A DNA stretch of 64,000 nucleotides, from the NCBI RefSeq assembly GCF_003852425.1, contig NZ_QAJN01000001.1:695987-759986 (forward strand). Direction: 5' to 3'. The stretch comes from Paucibacter sp. KBW04. Its GTDB lineage: Bacteria > Pseudomonadota > Gammaproteobacteria > Burkholderiales > Burkholderiaceae_C. Shown piece by piece: positions 47,161 to 55,419 of this stretch; the first letter of the stretch is position 1; each line of letters begins with the position of its first letter. The translations under genes were made by a program, and so were the position numbers. The notes under the pieces were generated by a model. It did no database searches, had not been told where the DNA came from, and saw only the letters and a program-made list of their open reading frames with translations.

Positions 47161-47746
47161 ATCGCGTGCTTTGAATCAGGTTGGGGAGCAGGCCGGCACT
47201 CGTCTTGCCGGCCTCTTTGTGCGGACATCCCGGGCTCGTGGGTATGCAAGAAGGGGAGCTTCTGTTCTTGACCCCATCCAGCGACTTGCAAAACCTCTTT
47301 GGTGGGCTGGATGCGCTGATTGGATTGGGGTCTGCAGAAGAATCGGTGGCTTGAAATTGACGCCTAAATAATGAGTTAGTTAGGCGTTAAAGGCTAAGCT
47401 GATTGGCATGATTTGACTTGGAGGCGGAGACGCTCTGCTTGAGTTGCCACTGCTCAAGCGTCTTGCTGCCTAAGCAGGCGAACTATGGCTCTTGTGCCGC
47501 CTCCCCGAGCGGGGATTAGGAACATCTTGTGCGATGTGTGAGCCTATCGTTTGGGGCGCTTGGCATCGGGCGCGTCGGCCCAACTAGGGTGAGGAAGTTC
47601 GGCAGGAACACAAGACGAAACTAGGTGCCAGTTGGGCTGAGCCTGAAGTGGAAGAGCAGGACGACTTCGCTCCTGTTTGGACGAAGTCGCCTCTTGTGCG
47701 TGGCGCTTCCCCTGGCTTCGACCTGGGTGAGCTATGCCGGAGGTTT
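47161..47746. other. 586-bp noncoding region rich in inverted repeats
   Basis: No convincing gene is present. Visible dyads are GGCCGGCA-N7-TGCCGGCC (47191-47213), CATCCAGC/GCTGGATG (47275-47313), ACGCCTAA-N12-TTAGGCGT (47360-47387), GCTTGAG-N9-CTCAAGC (47437-47459) and CGACTTCG-N12-CGAAGTCG (47662-47689). The middle part (about 47340-47420) is clearly AT-richer than its surroundings. It may contain the promoter of the glycosyltransferase gene on the left, the 3' end of the msbA transcript on the right, or an unrecognised RNA. None of these can be settled by eye. Confidence 0.45.
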
Positions 47747-49486
47747 TCACTCGCCGTTCTGCGCCCTCACCATGGCCGCATAAGCGCCGTCGCTCGCCAG
47801 CAAGGCACTGTGCGTGCCGCTCTCCAGCACCCGGCCTTGGCTCATCACATGGATGGTGTCGGCCGCACGTATGGTGGACAGGCGGTGGGCAATGACGATC
47901 AAGGTTTTGCGACCCTGCCATTGCTCCAGGGCTTGCTGCACGGCGCGCTCGCTCTCGGTGTCCAGGGCCGAGGTGGCCTCATCAAACACCCAGATGGGCG
48001 CGTCGCGGTACAGCGCCCGGGCAATGGCCAGGCGCTGGCGCTGGCCGCCACTGAGCTTGCTGCCATTGGCGCCCACCACCGTTTCCAGGCCTTGCGGCAG
48101 CTCTTGCACAAAGTCCCACAAATGGGCTGCGCGCAGGGCTTGTTCCAGGCGGGCGTCGTCGCGGGGCTGGGCGTAGGCGATGTTGTTGGCCACCGAGGCG
48201 TCGAACAGCACGATGTCTTGCGAGACAACGGCGAACTGCTGGCGCAGATTGGCCTTCTTCAGTTCATGGATGGGCACACCATCGAGCAAGACCTGACCCT
48301 TCTGGGGCTCGCCGAAGGCCAGCAGCAGATGGATGATGGAGCTCTTGCCTGCGCCCGAGCTGCCCACCAAGGCGGTGGTCTGGCCGGCCTTGAACTGGAT
48401 GTTCAGTCCGTTCAGCGCGGGGCGCTCGGCGTCGGGGTACTGCAGCATCACATCGCGCATCTCGATCTCGCCGCGCACCTTGTCCAGCGTGCGGCTGCCG
48501 TTGTCGGGCTCGCGCGGCATGTCCATCAGGCTCAGGCAGCCACGGGCGATCACCATGGCGCTGGTGATGGGTGGCATCAGGTCGCTCAAGTGCCGCAGGC
48601 GCGAGGTCAAGAGCAGCAAGGCGGTGACGAAGGCGGCGAACTCGCCCACGCCGGTCTGGTTCTGGCGCGCTTGCAGCAAGGCCAGGCAGATGATGACCGA
48701 GAGGCCCACGCTGGCCACCAGCTGAGACAGCGGTTGGCTGAGGGCTGCCGCGGTCGTTGTCTTCATCGCATTGCCTTGCACGTCTTTGGCAAGAGCGCCG
48801 AAGGCGGCGCGCTCGTAGTCGGCCGCGTCAAAGGTGCGCACCACGCGCCAAGCGCGGGTCACATCGTCCACCTTGTTGACCAGGTGGAGCTGCGCATCGT
48901 AGGTGCGGGTTCCCATGGCGCGCACGCGCTGGTTGATCTTGCGAACCACCAAGGCCATCAGCGGTGTGGTGATCAGGGACAAAAGCGTGAGCTGCCAGTT
49001 CAGGTAAAAAAGGTAGCCCAGCATGGCGATGGCAGGCAAGCCGTCGCGCAGGACGCTCAGCGCGCTATTGCCGACCAAGCTCATGATCTGCTGCGGGTCG
49101 TTGACGACCTTGGTGACGGCCGTGCCCGGTTGCAAGCTGGTGAAGACGCGGGAATCGGCCCGCAAAAGCGAGTCCAACAAGGCGGCGCGGAAGTCCATCA
49201 CGCTGCGCCACAGCGTCCAGTTGAACATGTATTGGCCGGCGAAACTGCAGGCCCCGCGCAAGGCAAACAAGCCAATCAGGGTGACGGGCACCCACCAGAT
49301 GCTGAAGGAATTTTTTGTGAAGCCGTCGCTGAAGACCAGATTGATCAGCTTGGGGATCAGGGGTTCGGTGACTGCCGCGCCGATATAGGCCAGGACGGTC
49401 AGCAGCGCACCCATGCGATAGGGTTTGACGAAGCCAGCCAAACGGCGGGCAATTGGCTTGAAATCGGACGCTTGTTCATCACTCAT
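47747..49486 (-). CDS. msbA: MsbA-type lipid A / polysaccharide export ABC transporter
   Basis: The 579-residue half-transporter has a fused membrane and ATPase layout: six helices in residues about 20-310, then Walker A VGSSGAGKSS, signature LSGGQRQR, Walker B IWVFDEATSALD and H-loop IAHRLST. Length and the N-terminal FKPIARRLAGFVKPYRMG agree with betaproteobacterial MsbA, which flips lipid A-core across the inner membrane. The glycosyltransferase and lapAB genes nearby support this. Its start is only 38 bp from the divergent GT4 gene. Confidence 0.87.
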   Translation of the reverse strand: MSDEQASDFKPIARRLAGFVKPYRMGALLTVLAYIGAAVTEPLIPKLINLVFSDGFTKNSFSIWWVPVTLIGLFALRGACSFAGQYMFNWTLWRSVMDFRAALLDSLLRADSRVFTSLQPGTAVTKVVNDPQQIMSLVGNSALSVLRDGLPAIAMLGYLFYLNWQLTLLSLITTPLMALVVRKINQRVRAMGTRTYDAQLHLVNKVDDVTRAWRVVRTFDAADYERAAFGALAKDVQGNAMKTTTAAALSQPLSQLVASVGLSVIICLALLQARQNQTGVGEFAAFVTALLLLTSRLRHLSDLMPPITSAMVIARGCLSLMDMPREPDNGSRTLDKVRGEIEMRDVMLQYPDAERPALNGLNIQFKAGQTTALVGSSGAGKSSIIHLLLAFGEPQKGQVLLDGVPIHELKKANLRQQFAVVSQDIVLFDASVANNIAYAQPRDDARLEQALRAAHLWDFVQELPQGLETVVGANGSKLSGGQRQRLAIARALYRDAPIWVFDEATSALDTESERAVQQALEQWQGRKTLIVIAHRLSTIRAADTIHVMSQGRVLESGTHSALLASDGAYAAMVRAQNGE

Positions 49487-49524
49487 AGCCTGCCATTGTC
49501 GCCGCTGTTTCTATACTGCCCGGC

Positions 49525-50664
49525 ATGAGGAAAAGCGTGGAAAACAACGAGCGAAGAGATGACACCTTGACCAGATCCGAGGCGCCGCGGGTGCTGCACT
49601 TCGTGACGGGCGGTTTTTCGGGGGCGACGCAGGTGGCGATTGATCTGTGCTTGGCCTCTTTGCAGACCGGCCGCATCGCGCCGCTGCTGGTGCTGCGCCG
49701 CAAACGCAATACCGACAAGGTGCGGGTTCAGGCCTTGCGCGACAAGGGCTTGCAGGTTTGGGTGGTGCCGGGTTGGTCACATCTGGCCACGCTGTGGGCG
49801 CTGCGGCGCTTGTGCTTGGCCTTGCGGCCACGGGTGATGGTGGCGCATGGCTTCCCCGAGCATCTGCTGGGCCGTTGGGCCGCGCTATGGGCGGGCGTGT
49901 CGGTGCTGACCCAGGTGGAACACAATAGCCGCGAGCGCTACAGCGCCTGGCGGCTCTGGCAGGCCCGCCGATTGGCGCCCTACAGCGCCAAATTGATTGG
50001 CGTGTCGGAAGGCGTGCGGCAGCGCCTACTGCAGTTGGGTATGCCGGCGGCCAAGACTCTGGCGATTCCTAATGGGATTGATCTGCGGCGCTTCGAGGCA
50101 GCGCAAGGCAAGCCTTTTGCGGCACGTTTGCCGCAGCTGGTGATGTCGGCCCGCTTTGCGCGCCAGAAAGACCATCTGACCCTGATCCGTGCCCTGCACC
50201 TGCTGCGTCAGCAAGACCTGGCACCTAAGCTCAAGCTAGGCGGGGCGGGCAAGGCTTCTTACCGCAAAGCGGCGGAGGATTTGGTCCGGCAACTGGGTCT
50301 GCAAGACCAGGTCGAGTTCCTGGGCCACTACGGCCAAATGCCCCAGCTTTTGATGGACTCGCAGATCTGCGTGCTCGCCACCCATTACGAAGGCATGCCC
50401 CTGGCCTTGGTGGAGGGCATGGCAGCGGGCTGTGCCTGTGTGGCCTCGGATGTGGTGGGTGTCAGCGAGGTGCTCGCCCAGGGCGAGACTGGATTCCTGG
50501 TGCCCGAGGGCGATGCCCAGGCCTTGGCCGATGTGCTGGGCCGCCTGCTGCGCGAAGCCGGTCTGGCCGAGCGACTGGGCCGGGCTGCGCGCGAGCGAGC
50601 CTTGGCCGAGCATGGCATGCCGCTGATGATTCAGCGTTACGAGGATTTGCTGCTCAGCCTGTAG
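49525..50664 (+). CDS. Family 4 glycosyltransferase (GT-B fold)
   Basis: The 379-residue enzyme has RVLHFVTGGFSGATQVAIDLC at the N-terminal domain and, in the C-terminal domain, PQLVMSARFARQKDHLTLIRAL, VEFLGHYGQMPQLL and the EGMPLALVEGMAAGCACVASDVVGVSEVL donor-binding region of GT4. The E(x7)E-type pair lies in the last stretch. It is transcribed opposite to its neighbours and overlaps the next gene tail to tail by 11 bp. A role in LPS core or O-antigen assembly is inferred. Confidence 0.85.
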   Translation: MRKSVENNERRDDTLTRSEAPRVLHFVTGGFSGATQVAIDLCLASLQTGRIAPLLVLRRKRNTDKVRVQALRDKGLQVWVVPGWSHLATLWALRRLCLALRPRVMVAHGFPEHLLGRWAALWAGVSVLTQVEHNSRERYSAWRLWQARRLAPYSAKLIGVSEGVRQRLLQLGMPAAKTLAIPNGIDLRRFEAAQGKPFAARLPQLVMSARFARQKDHLTLIRALHLLRQQDLAPKLKLGGAGKASYRKAAEDLVRQLGLQDQVEFLGHYGQMPQLLMDSQICVLATHYEGMPLALVEGMAAGCACVASDVVGVSEVLAQGETGFLVPEGDAQALADVLGRLLREAGLAERLGRAARERALAEHGMPLMIQRYEDLLLSL

Positions 50665-51676
50665 CTCGGTTGAGCCAGTAGCGCAGCTGCAAGAAGCGCA
50701 AGAGTCGCCCGGTCTTGAGGTAGCTGCGCAGCAGTTCCTGCGGCGCGATCGGCGAGCTAGCGGCAAACTGCCGGGCGAAGCGCTTCAAGGCCTTGCCTGC
50801 GTCTGCATCGCGCAGCTTTGTGCGGCGCTTGCAGACCCGCACAAAGGTTCGGGCGCAGAAGTGCGCGATCAGGAGCAGACCTTGGGGGCTGAAGCTCAGA
50901 CCTGGCGCTCGCAAGGCCTTGGGCAAGCCCACCAGGGCGCTCATCCAGTCTTCTAGTTTGCTGGCGTTCAGGCTGCTGAGAATGCTGCCGGGCCGCTGGC
51001 GATAAGCCATCCAGACTTCGTTCACATGCATCCAGCGCTGGGCGGTGAGGGCCAGGCGCGGGTAGACGGCCAAGTCTTCAAAGGCTTTGCCTACGGGGAA
51101 GCGCAAGTCCTGCGGCCAGGCCGCCCGCCGCACGATCTTGGTCCAGGCATGGAATTGGCCTTGCGCAAACATGCCGGTCAGCAAGGCCTCGGTGTCGGTC
51201 TGCAGGCTGTTGGAGGGGCCGGCAAAGGTGGAGACATGGGCGTACTTGGGCTTGGACTGTGTCTGGCCGTCGTCAAAAGAGCGGAAGTCGCACAGCAGCA
51301 AATCGAGGCCTTGGGTTGCCGGGCCTTCGATCAAGGCCTTGAGGCGGGGCAGCACACCGGGTTCCATCAAATCATCGGGGTCGACGCACCAGACGTAGCT
51401 GCCCTGCGCCGCTGCCAGGCCCGTGTTGCGGGCAGCGCTGAGGCCCTGGTTCTGTGCATGGCGGATCAGGCGAATTTGCTGAGGATGGCGGGCCTGCAGG
51501 GCTTCGATCAGCGCGGACGATGCATCGGGCGATGCGTCGTCGACGAAGATCAGCTCCACGCCTTCATCGGCCTGTTGGAGGATGGAGTCGGCACAGGCTT
51601 GAAGATAGGCCTCGACTTTATAGACGGGCAGGATCAGGCTTAGCCAAGGAGCGGCCTGCGCGGGCATGCTTGTCAT
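50654..51676 (-). CDS. Family 2 glycosyltransferase (GT-A fold), second copy
   Basis: A 340-residue GT2 enzyme with WLSLILPVYKVEAYLQACADSILQQ, FVDDASPDASS and the metal-binding WCVDPDDLMEPG. It is similar along its length to the enzyme at 46072-47160, so the pair are paralogues. Its start overlaps the end of the gene encoded upstream (51673-51676), indicating an operon with the two following sugar-transferase genes on the minus strand. Confidence 0.85.
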   Translation of the reverse strand: MTSMPAQAAPWLSLILPVYKVEAYLQACADSILQQADEGVELIFVDDASPDASSALIEALQARHPQQIRLIRHAQNQGLSAARNTGLAAAQGSYVWCVDPDDLMEPGVLPRLKALIEGPATQGLDLLLCDFRSFDDGQTQSKPKYAHVSTFAGPSNSLQTDTEALLTGMFAQGQFHAWTKIVRRAAWPQDLRFPVGKAFEDLAVYPRLALTAQRWMHVNEVWMAYRQRPGSILSSLNASKLEDWMSALVGLPKALRAPGLSFSPQGLLLIAHFCARTFVRVCKRRTKLRDADAGKALKRFARQFAASSPIAPQELLRSYLKTGRLLRFLQLRYWLNRATG

Positions 51677-52653
51677 CGTGTCAGTTTGAGCAGTCGGGCC
51701 AAGGCGCTTGAGCGTATCCAGCGGCCCTTGGCCAAGCCTTGTTCCACCACCCGGCGGTCATTGCCGCGCAGCTTGATCAGCACCGGCAAGCGGGCCGGGC
51801 AGGGCATGAGGGCCAGACGGGCGAAGAGGTGGCGCTTGCGCCAGCCAACGGCGGCGTGGAAGCCCAGTGCAGAGTCCTCGGCGCGCAACAGGCTCAGGCG
51901 GTATTGTTCGGGCGCCAGATCCAGCAGATCGGAGGCGGCCATATGCATCAGCAGATAGCACTGAAAGTCCGGGGTCAGGTTTTGCGCGACCCGCTCCAAG
52001 CGGCCTTGTTCGCGCAGACGCTGCAGATTGGCCTCGGCTCCCAGAGCCAAGACCTCGTCAAAGGCCTGGGCCAGGGCGACGACAAAGGGGCTGGCGGGCA
52101 CGGCGGCCATGAACCAATTCTCGATCAGGGGCAGCGCGGGGCGCGTGCTTGAGCTGTCGAGATAAAAGCCTATGTACTCGGCCTGGGTGCGGGCGCGCTG
52201 TTCGTGCACCCAGGACAGATCGCGGCACAAGACCGTGGAAGCATCCATCCAGATGCCGCCATGGCGGGCCAATAACTGCACGCGGAGCCAGTCGGCCTGG
52301 CGATAGGCGGGCAGGCCGTCAAAGCCGGCGGCCAAGCTGTCGGCGTCAATCCATTGAAGCAGGCTGCGGCGATTCAGCAGGCGCAACTCATGGTCCGGCG
52401 CTTGATCGCGCCAGTTTTGCAGGCATTGCTGGATCAGCGGTGGTGGTGCACCGGGCTCCCAATAGCTCCAGATGATGCGCGGGATGCTGGTCTGAAGCTC
52501 GGGCGCATTGGCGCCTATCAGGCATTCCTGCGCCCGTTCGGGCACTTTGGCAAAGGCCACGCGAGCCAGTTCACGCAGCAGCAGAAGCAGAACCAGCAGG
52601 CCTAGGCCTAGCAGGCCCAGGCTCAGCATGAGCGGCCAGGAAGGGCTTGCCAT
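51673..52653 (-). CDS. Capsular-polysaccharide-type glycosyltransferase with DxD-like region
   Basis: The 326-residue protein has an N-terminal membrane anchor (LSLGLLGLGLLVLLLLLRE) followed by a GT32/Caps_synth-like domain: IPRIIWSYWEPGAPPPLIQQCLQNWR and AYRQADWLRVQLLARHGGIWMDAST, where the last Asp stands for the metal site. It lies between two other transferase genes with a 4-bp overlap on one side and an 8-bp gap on the other. The transferred sugar is unknown. Confidence 0.78.
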   Translation of the reverse strand: MASPSWPLMLSLGLLGLGLLVLLLLLRELARVAFAKVPERAQECLIGANAPELQTSIPRIIWSYWEPGAPPPLIQQCLQNWRDQAPDHELRLLNRRSLLQWIDADSLAAGFDGLPAYRQADWLRVQLLARHGGIWMDASTVLCRDLSWVHEQRARTQAEYIGFYLDSSSTRPALPLIENWFMAAVPASPFVVALAQAFDEVLALGAEANLQRLREQGRLERVAQNLTPDFQCYLLMHMAASDLLDLAPEQYRLSLLRAEDSALGFHAAVGWRKRHLFARLALMPCPARLPVLIKLRGNDRRVVEQGLAKGRWIRSSALARLLKLTR

Positions 52654-52661
52654 GGGCTTGA

Positions 52662-53390
52662 TTACTCCCGCCAGTGGTCAGCGATCCAGCGGGCCGGCCG
52701 CGCATGCCGCCAATTGCCGTTGTTTCGGCCGGCCAGGGCGTCGGGCGGGTTCATCACGCCGTGGAAGATCAGGATTCGGGCACCCTTGGGGATGAAGGGG
52801 TCGCGCCAGAAGCTGCTGGGCCACCAAGGAATGCAGTGGTATTTGTAGCTGGCGCACCAGCTGCTGTCCCAGTACTGCAGCTTGCCCTGTTTGTGCAGCA
52901 CATCGCTCAAAAAGGCTTGCTCGTTGCGGAATTCGGCCTTGGCCTTGGCCTGGTTCTCACGGAACTGCTGCAAGACATCGGCATGCGCGCCCAGGGTGAA
53001 GCGGTAGACCGAGGAGTTGCCGGTGATGCGCCAGGGGCGCTTCCAGTCGTGAATAATCAGGAACTCACCCGGCACTTCAAAAAAAGGTGTGATGTCGTCG
53101 GTGATGACCACATCCAGATCCAGGAAGAGCGCGGTGCCGCGCAGGCCGTGCAAGTCGGCCTCGAAGGTGGTCAGCTTCTTCCAGCCCCGCTCCGGCTCGC
53201 CATTTGGCAGGGTCAGCTCGGGGATGGGCAGGCATTGCACCTCGTCGCGAATGCCCTCCGTGCGATCGGTCAGGCAGACGAATTTGAACTCGCCCTTGAG
53301 ATGCCGGCGCACCATAGCGTAGAGACGGTTGACGTACTCGGGGCCGTACTTGGTACCCCATTTCATGCAGAGGATGACGCGCTCGTCCAT
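52662..53390 (-). CDS. Putative glycosyltransferase (GT-A/GT8-like)
   Basis: The 242-residue protein starts ERVILCMKWGTKYGPEYVNRLYAMVRRHL and has a DxD motif in ALFLDLDVVITDDI. KWGTKYGPEYVNRLY and IFHGVMNPPD near the C-terminus are seen in a family of small LPS-associated transferases. No membrane segment is present. It starts 12 bp after lapB, so the transferase genes probably belong to the lapAB transcript. Confidence 0.75.
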   Translation of the reverse strand: MDERVILCMKWGTKYGPEYVNRLYAMVRRHLKGEFKFVCLTDRTEGIRDEVQCLPIPELTLPNGEPERGWKKLTTFEADLHGLRGTALFLDLDVVITDDITPFFEVPGEFLIIHDWKRPWRITGNSSVYRFTLGAHADVLQQFRENQAKAKAEFRNEQAFLSDVLHKQGKLQYWDSSWCASYKYHCIPWWPSSFWRDPFIPKGARILIFHGVMNPPDALAGRNNGNWRHARPARWIADHWRE

Positions 53391-53402
53391 GCTTGTTCTT
53401 CT

Positions 53403-54551
53403 TTACAGTTCTTCTACGTGACGGGGCGGATAGGTGTCCCAATTCAGGCAGCCAGGGCATTGCCAGAAATAGTGTTGGGCCTCGAAGCCGCAGGCGGCAC
53501 AGCGGTAGCGCTGCAGAGGCCGCGCGGCGCGATCCAGGGCGCTACCGACCAAGGGGGCCTCGGCCTCGCTGAGCTGGCTGCCACTCACGGCCAGCAGATT
53601 GCGGGCCGCCGACAGGCTGGGCTGCTCGCGCAGATGTTCGGCCAGGCGCTGGCGTTGCTGGGCGGCGGCGGGCTCCAGCTTGGCGATCGCGGCCAGCAGA
53701 TGCAGACCCGGCGTGCGTTGGTACTGGCTGCTCAAGGTGGCCAAGGCGCGCTCGGTGGCGCCGCAGGCTAAAGCGGCCTCGGCGTAGTCTTTTGCGACCA
53801 GATTGAAGGCTTCCGGGTTCAGGGCCAGCAACTCGGCATAGGCATTCATCGCGGCCTCGGCCTGGCCGGCCCGGGCCAGCATCTGGCCGCCCAGCACATG
53901 GGCTCGGGCGGCTTGGGGTGCGGCCTCTCTCGCTTCGCGCAGCAAGGCTTGTGCCTCCTCGGTCTGGGCACGGGCTTGCGCTTCCAGGGCCAGCTCGCAC
54001 AGGTAATGCGCCACTCGGGTCGCAAACGAGGCAGTGCCGCTGAGCTCCAGGTGGCGGGCCACGTCCACTGCCTTGCGCCAGTCACGCGAGCGCTCGAACA
54101 GGGAAAGGAGTGCCAGCTCGGCCTCGTGTTCAAACGCCGTGCCGCGCAGGGCCGAGAAGGCCTCTTCTGCGCGGTCAAACAAGCCGGCCTTGAAGAAGTC
54201 CTGTGCCAAGGCGTGCTGGGCGCGATCGCGCTCGCTGCGGGGCAGATCGCCGCGTTGCAACAGATGCTGGTGCACCCGCACGGCGCGCTCGTACTCGCCG
54301 CGGCGGCGGAATAGATTGCCCAGGGCGAAATGCAGCTCCGAGGTGTCGGGGTCGTTTTGGACGGCTTCGATGAAGGCGTCGATGGCCTTGTCCTGCTGCT
54401 CGTTGAGCAACAGGTTCAGGCCTTTGAAATAGGCTTTGGGGGCATCGCGCTGTTCGCGCTTCCACTGCCGGGTGTCGAGCTTGGAGGCCAGCCAACCCAG
54501 GGCGAAAGCGGCCGGCAGGACGAAGAGCAGCCAGCGGGGATCAAATTCCAT
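53403..54551 (-). CDS. lapB: Lipopolysaccharide assembly protein B
   Basis: The 382-residue protein has a short N-terminal membrane anchor (WLLFVLPAAFALGWLAS), a series of TPR helices (about 35-330) and a C-terminal rubredoxin-like metal site with Cys351, Cys354, Cys365 and Cys368. This is the LapB/YciM architecture. In E. coli LapB recruits FtsH to degrade LpxC and so balances LPS synthesis. Its start overlaps the end of lapA by 11 bp. Confidence 0.93.
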   Translation of the reverse strand: MEFDPRWLLFVLPAAFALGWLASKLDTRQWKREQRDAPKAYFKGLNLLLNEQQDKAIDAFIEAVQNDPDTSELHFALGNLFRRRGEYERAVRVHQHLLQRGDLPRSERDRAQHALAQDFFKAGLFDRAEEAFSALRGTAFEHEAELALLSLFERSRDWRKAVDVARHLELSGTASFATRVAHYLCELALEAQARAQTEEAQALLREAREAAPQAARAHVLGGQMLARAGQAEAAMNAYAELLALNPEAFNLVAKDYAEAALACGATERALATLSSQYQRTPGLHLLAAIAKLEPAAAQQRQRLAEHLREQPSLSAARNLLAVSGSQLSEAEAPLVGSALDRAARPLQRYRCAACGFEAQHYFWQCPGCLNWDTYPPRHVEEL

Positions 54552-54834
54552 CGTGTATCACGGCAGGGGGCTGGGGCTCATTGCTGCTGCCCGCCGGGCT
54601 CGTCTCGGGTGCGGCACGCTTGGCTTGGGCGCGGTGTTTCCACCAGGCCGGCACCATGGCCAAGACGCCGAGGGCGCAACCGAAACCGAAGGCGGTGAGC
54701 ACGACGATCACCAGGGGCGCGCGCCACTCATGACCGAAGAACCAGCGCACATCGACCTCGTGGCTGTTGTTCAGCGCAAAAGCAAAGAGCGTGAAGAAGA
54801 GGAAGGCTCGAAAAAGCCAGATGAAGATGCGCAT
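54541..54834 (-). CDS. lapA: Lipopolysaccharide assembly protein A domain protein
   Basis: A 97-residue inner-membrane protein with two helices (about 3-20 and 41-64) and the DUF1049/LapA pattern FALNNSHEVDVRWFFG. The lapA-lapB pair following ihfB is conserved in many beta- and gammaproteobacteria. The C-terminal tail is short and polar. Confidence 0.9.
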   Translation of the reverse strand: MRIFIWLFRAFLFFTLFAFALNNSHEVDVRWFFGHEWRAPLVIVVLTAFGFGCALGVLAMVPAWWKHRAQAKRAAPETSPAGSSNEPQPPAVIHDGI

Positions 54835-54915
54835 GGTGTCAGCATTCTAAGCCGGGGCAACCATGGTCGAGCGAGGCCGGGCTGGCCTGGCAGCCCAAGC
54901 TCGCAAATGCGAGTC

Positions 54916-55230
54916 TCAAGCGTCTTGGGGCGCGGCAGCGGCTGCACCGCCCTTGGCATCGACGGCCTCGCGCAAGGCCTTGCCGGGCTTGAAGTGGGGC
55001 ACCAGCTTTTCGGGGATCAAGACCTGCTCGCCGCTGCGTGGGTTGCGGCCCATGCGAGGCGGGCGTCGATTGACCTGGAAGCTGCCGAAGCCACGAATTT
55101 CGATGCGGTGGCCGCGCGCCAGGGCATCGGACATGGCGTCCAGAATCGTTTTGACGGCGAACTCGGTGTCGCGCTGGGCCAATTGGCCAAAGCGGTCAGA
55201 CAGCAAAGCAACCAGGTCGGAGCGGGTCAT
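54916..55230 (-). CDS. ihfB: Integration host factor beta subunit
   Basis: Start at ATG 55228-55230 gives 104 residues beginning [17 protein letters not shown], the normal IhfB start; the frame extends upstream into the rpsA terminator without meaning. The DNA-bending beta-arm shows [10 protein letters not shown] and [18 protein letters not shown], with the intercalating Pro in place. The C-terminal tail [12 protein letters not shown] is a little longer than in E. coli. rpsA-ihfB order is conserved. Confidence 0.95.
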   Translation of the reverse strand: MTRSDLVALLSDRFGQLAQRDTEFAVKTILDAMSDALARGHRIEIRGFGSFQVNRRPPRMGRNPRSGEQVLIPEKLVPHFKPGKALREAVDAKGGAAAAAPQDA

Positions 55231-55319
55231 GTTCTTGGGTTCGGTGCGGTTGTTTGGGCGCGAGGTCTTGCGTAAAACATCAGGGCGGAAATTCTTTACG
55301 CAATGCCTGGAGCCGATTG

Positions 55320-55354
55320 AAAAGGGCTCGCACTTGGAAGTGACGAGCCCTTTT
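55320..55354 (-). terminator. Long hairpin between rpsA and ihfB
   Basis: AAAAGGGCTCG pairs with CGAGCCCTTTT, and CACTT-GG-AAGTG continues the stem, leaving one unpaired A. Read on the minus strand it ends in TTTT. It is 66 bp after the rpsA stop and 90 bp before ihfB, so it can end the rpsA transcript or attenuate read-through into ihfB. Confidence 0.85.
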
Positions 55355-55419
55355 GAGCGAGGCGAGATTAGCACAGTGAACAGGCCGCAAAGCCTGTTCA
55401 TCCTGCCATTTCGGCCTGA

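Noticed and set aside
47360-47390. Integron attC-like core (GCCTAA ... GTTAGGC)
   Set aside because: The two cores are only about 12 bp apart, no integrase or cassette is present, and the internal simple sites of attC are lacking.
47544-47921. 125-codon minus-strand frame at the end of msbA
   Set aside because: It overlaps the msbA coding region in another frame, and its Pro/Arg-rich translation has shadow-frame character.
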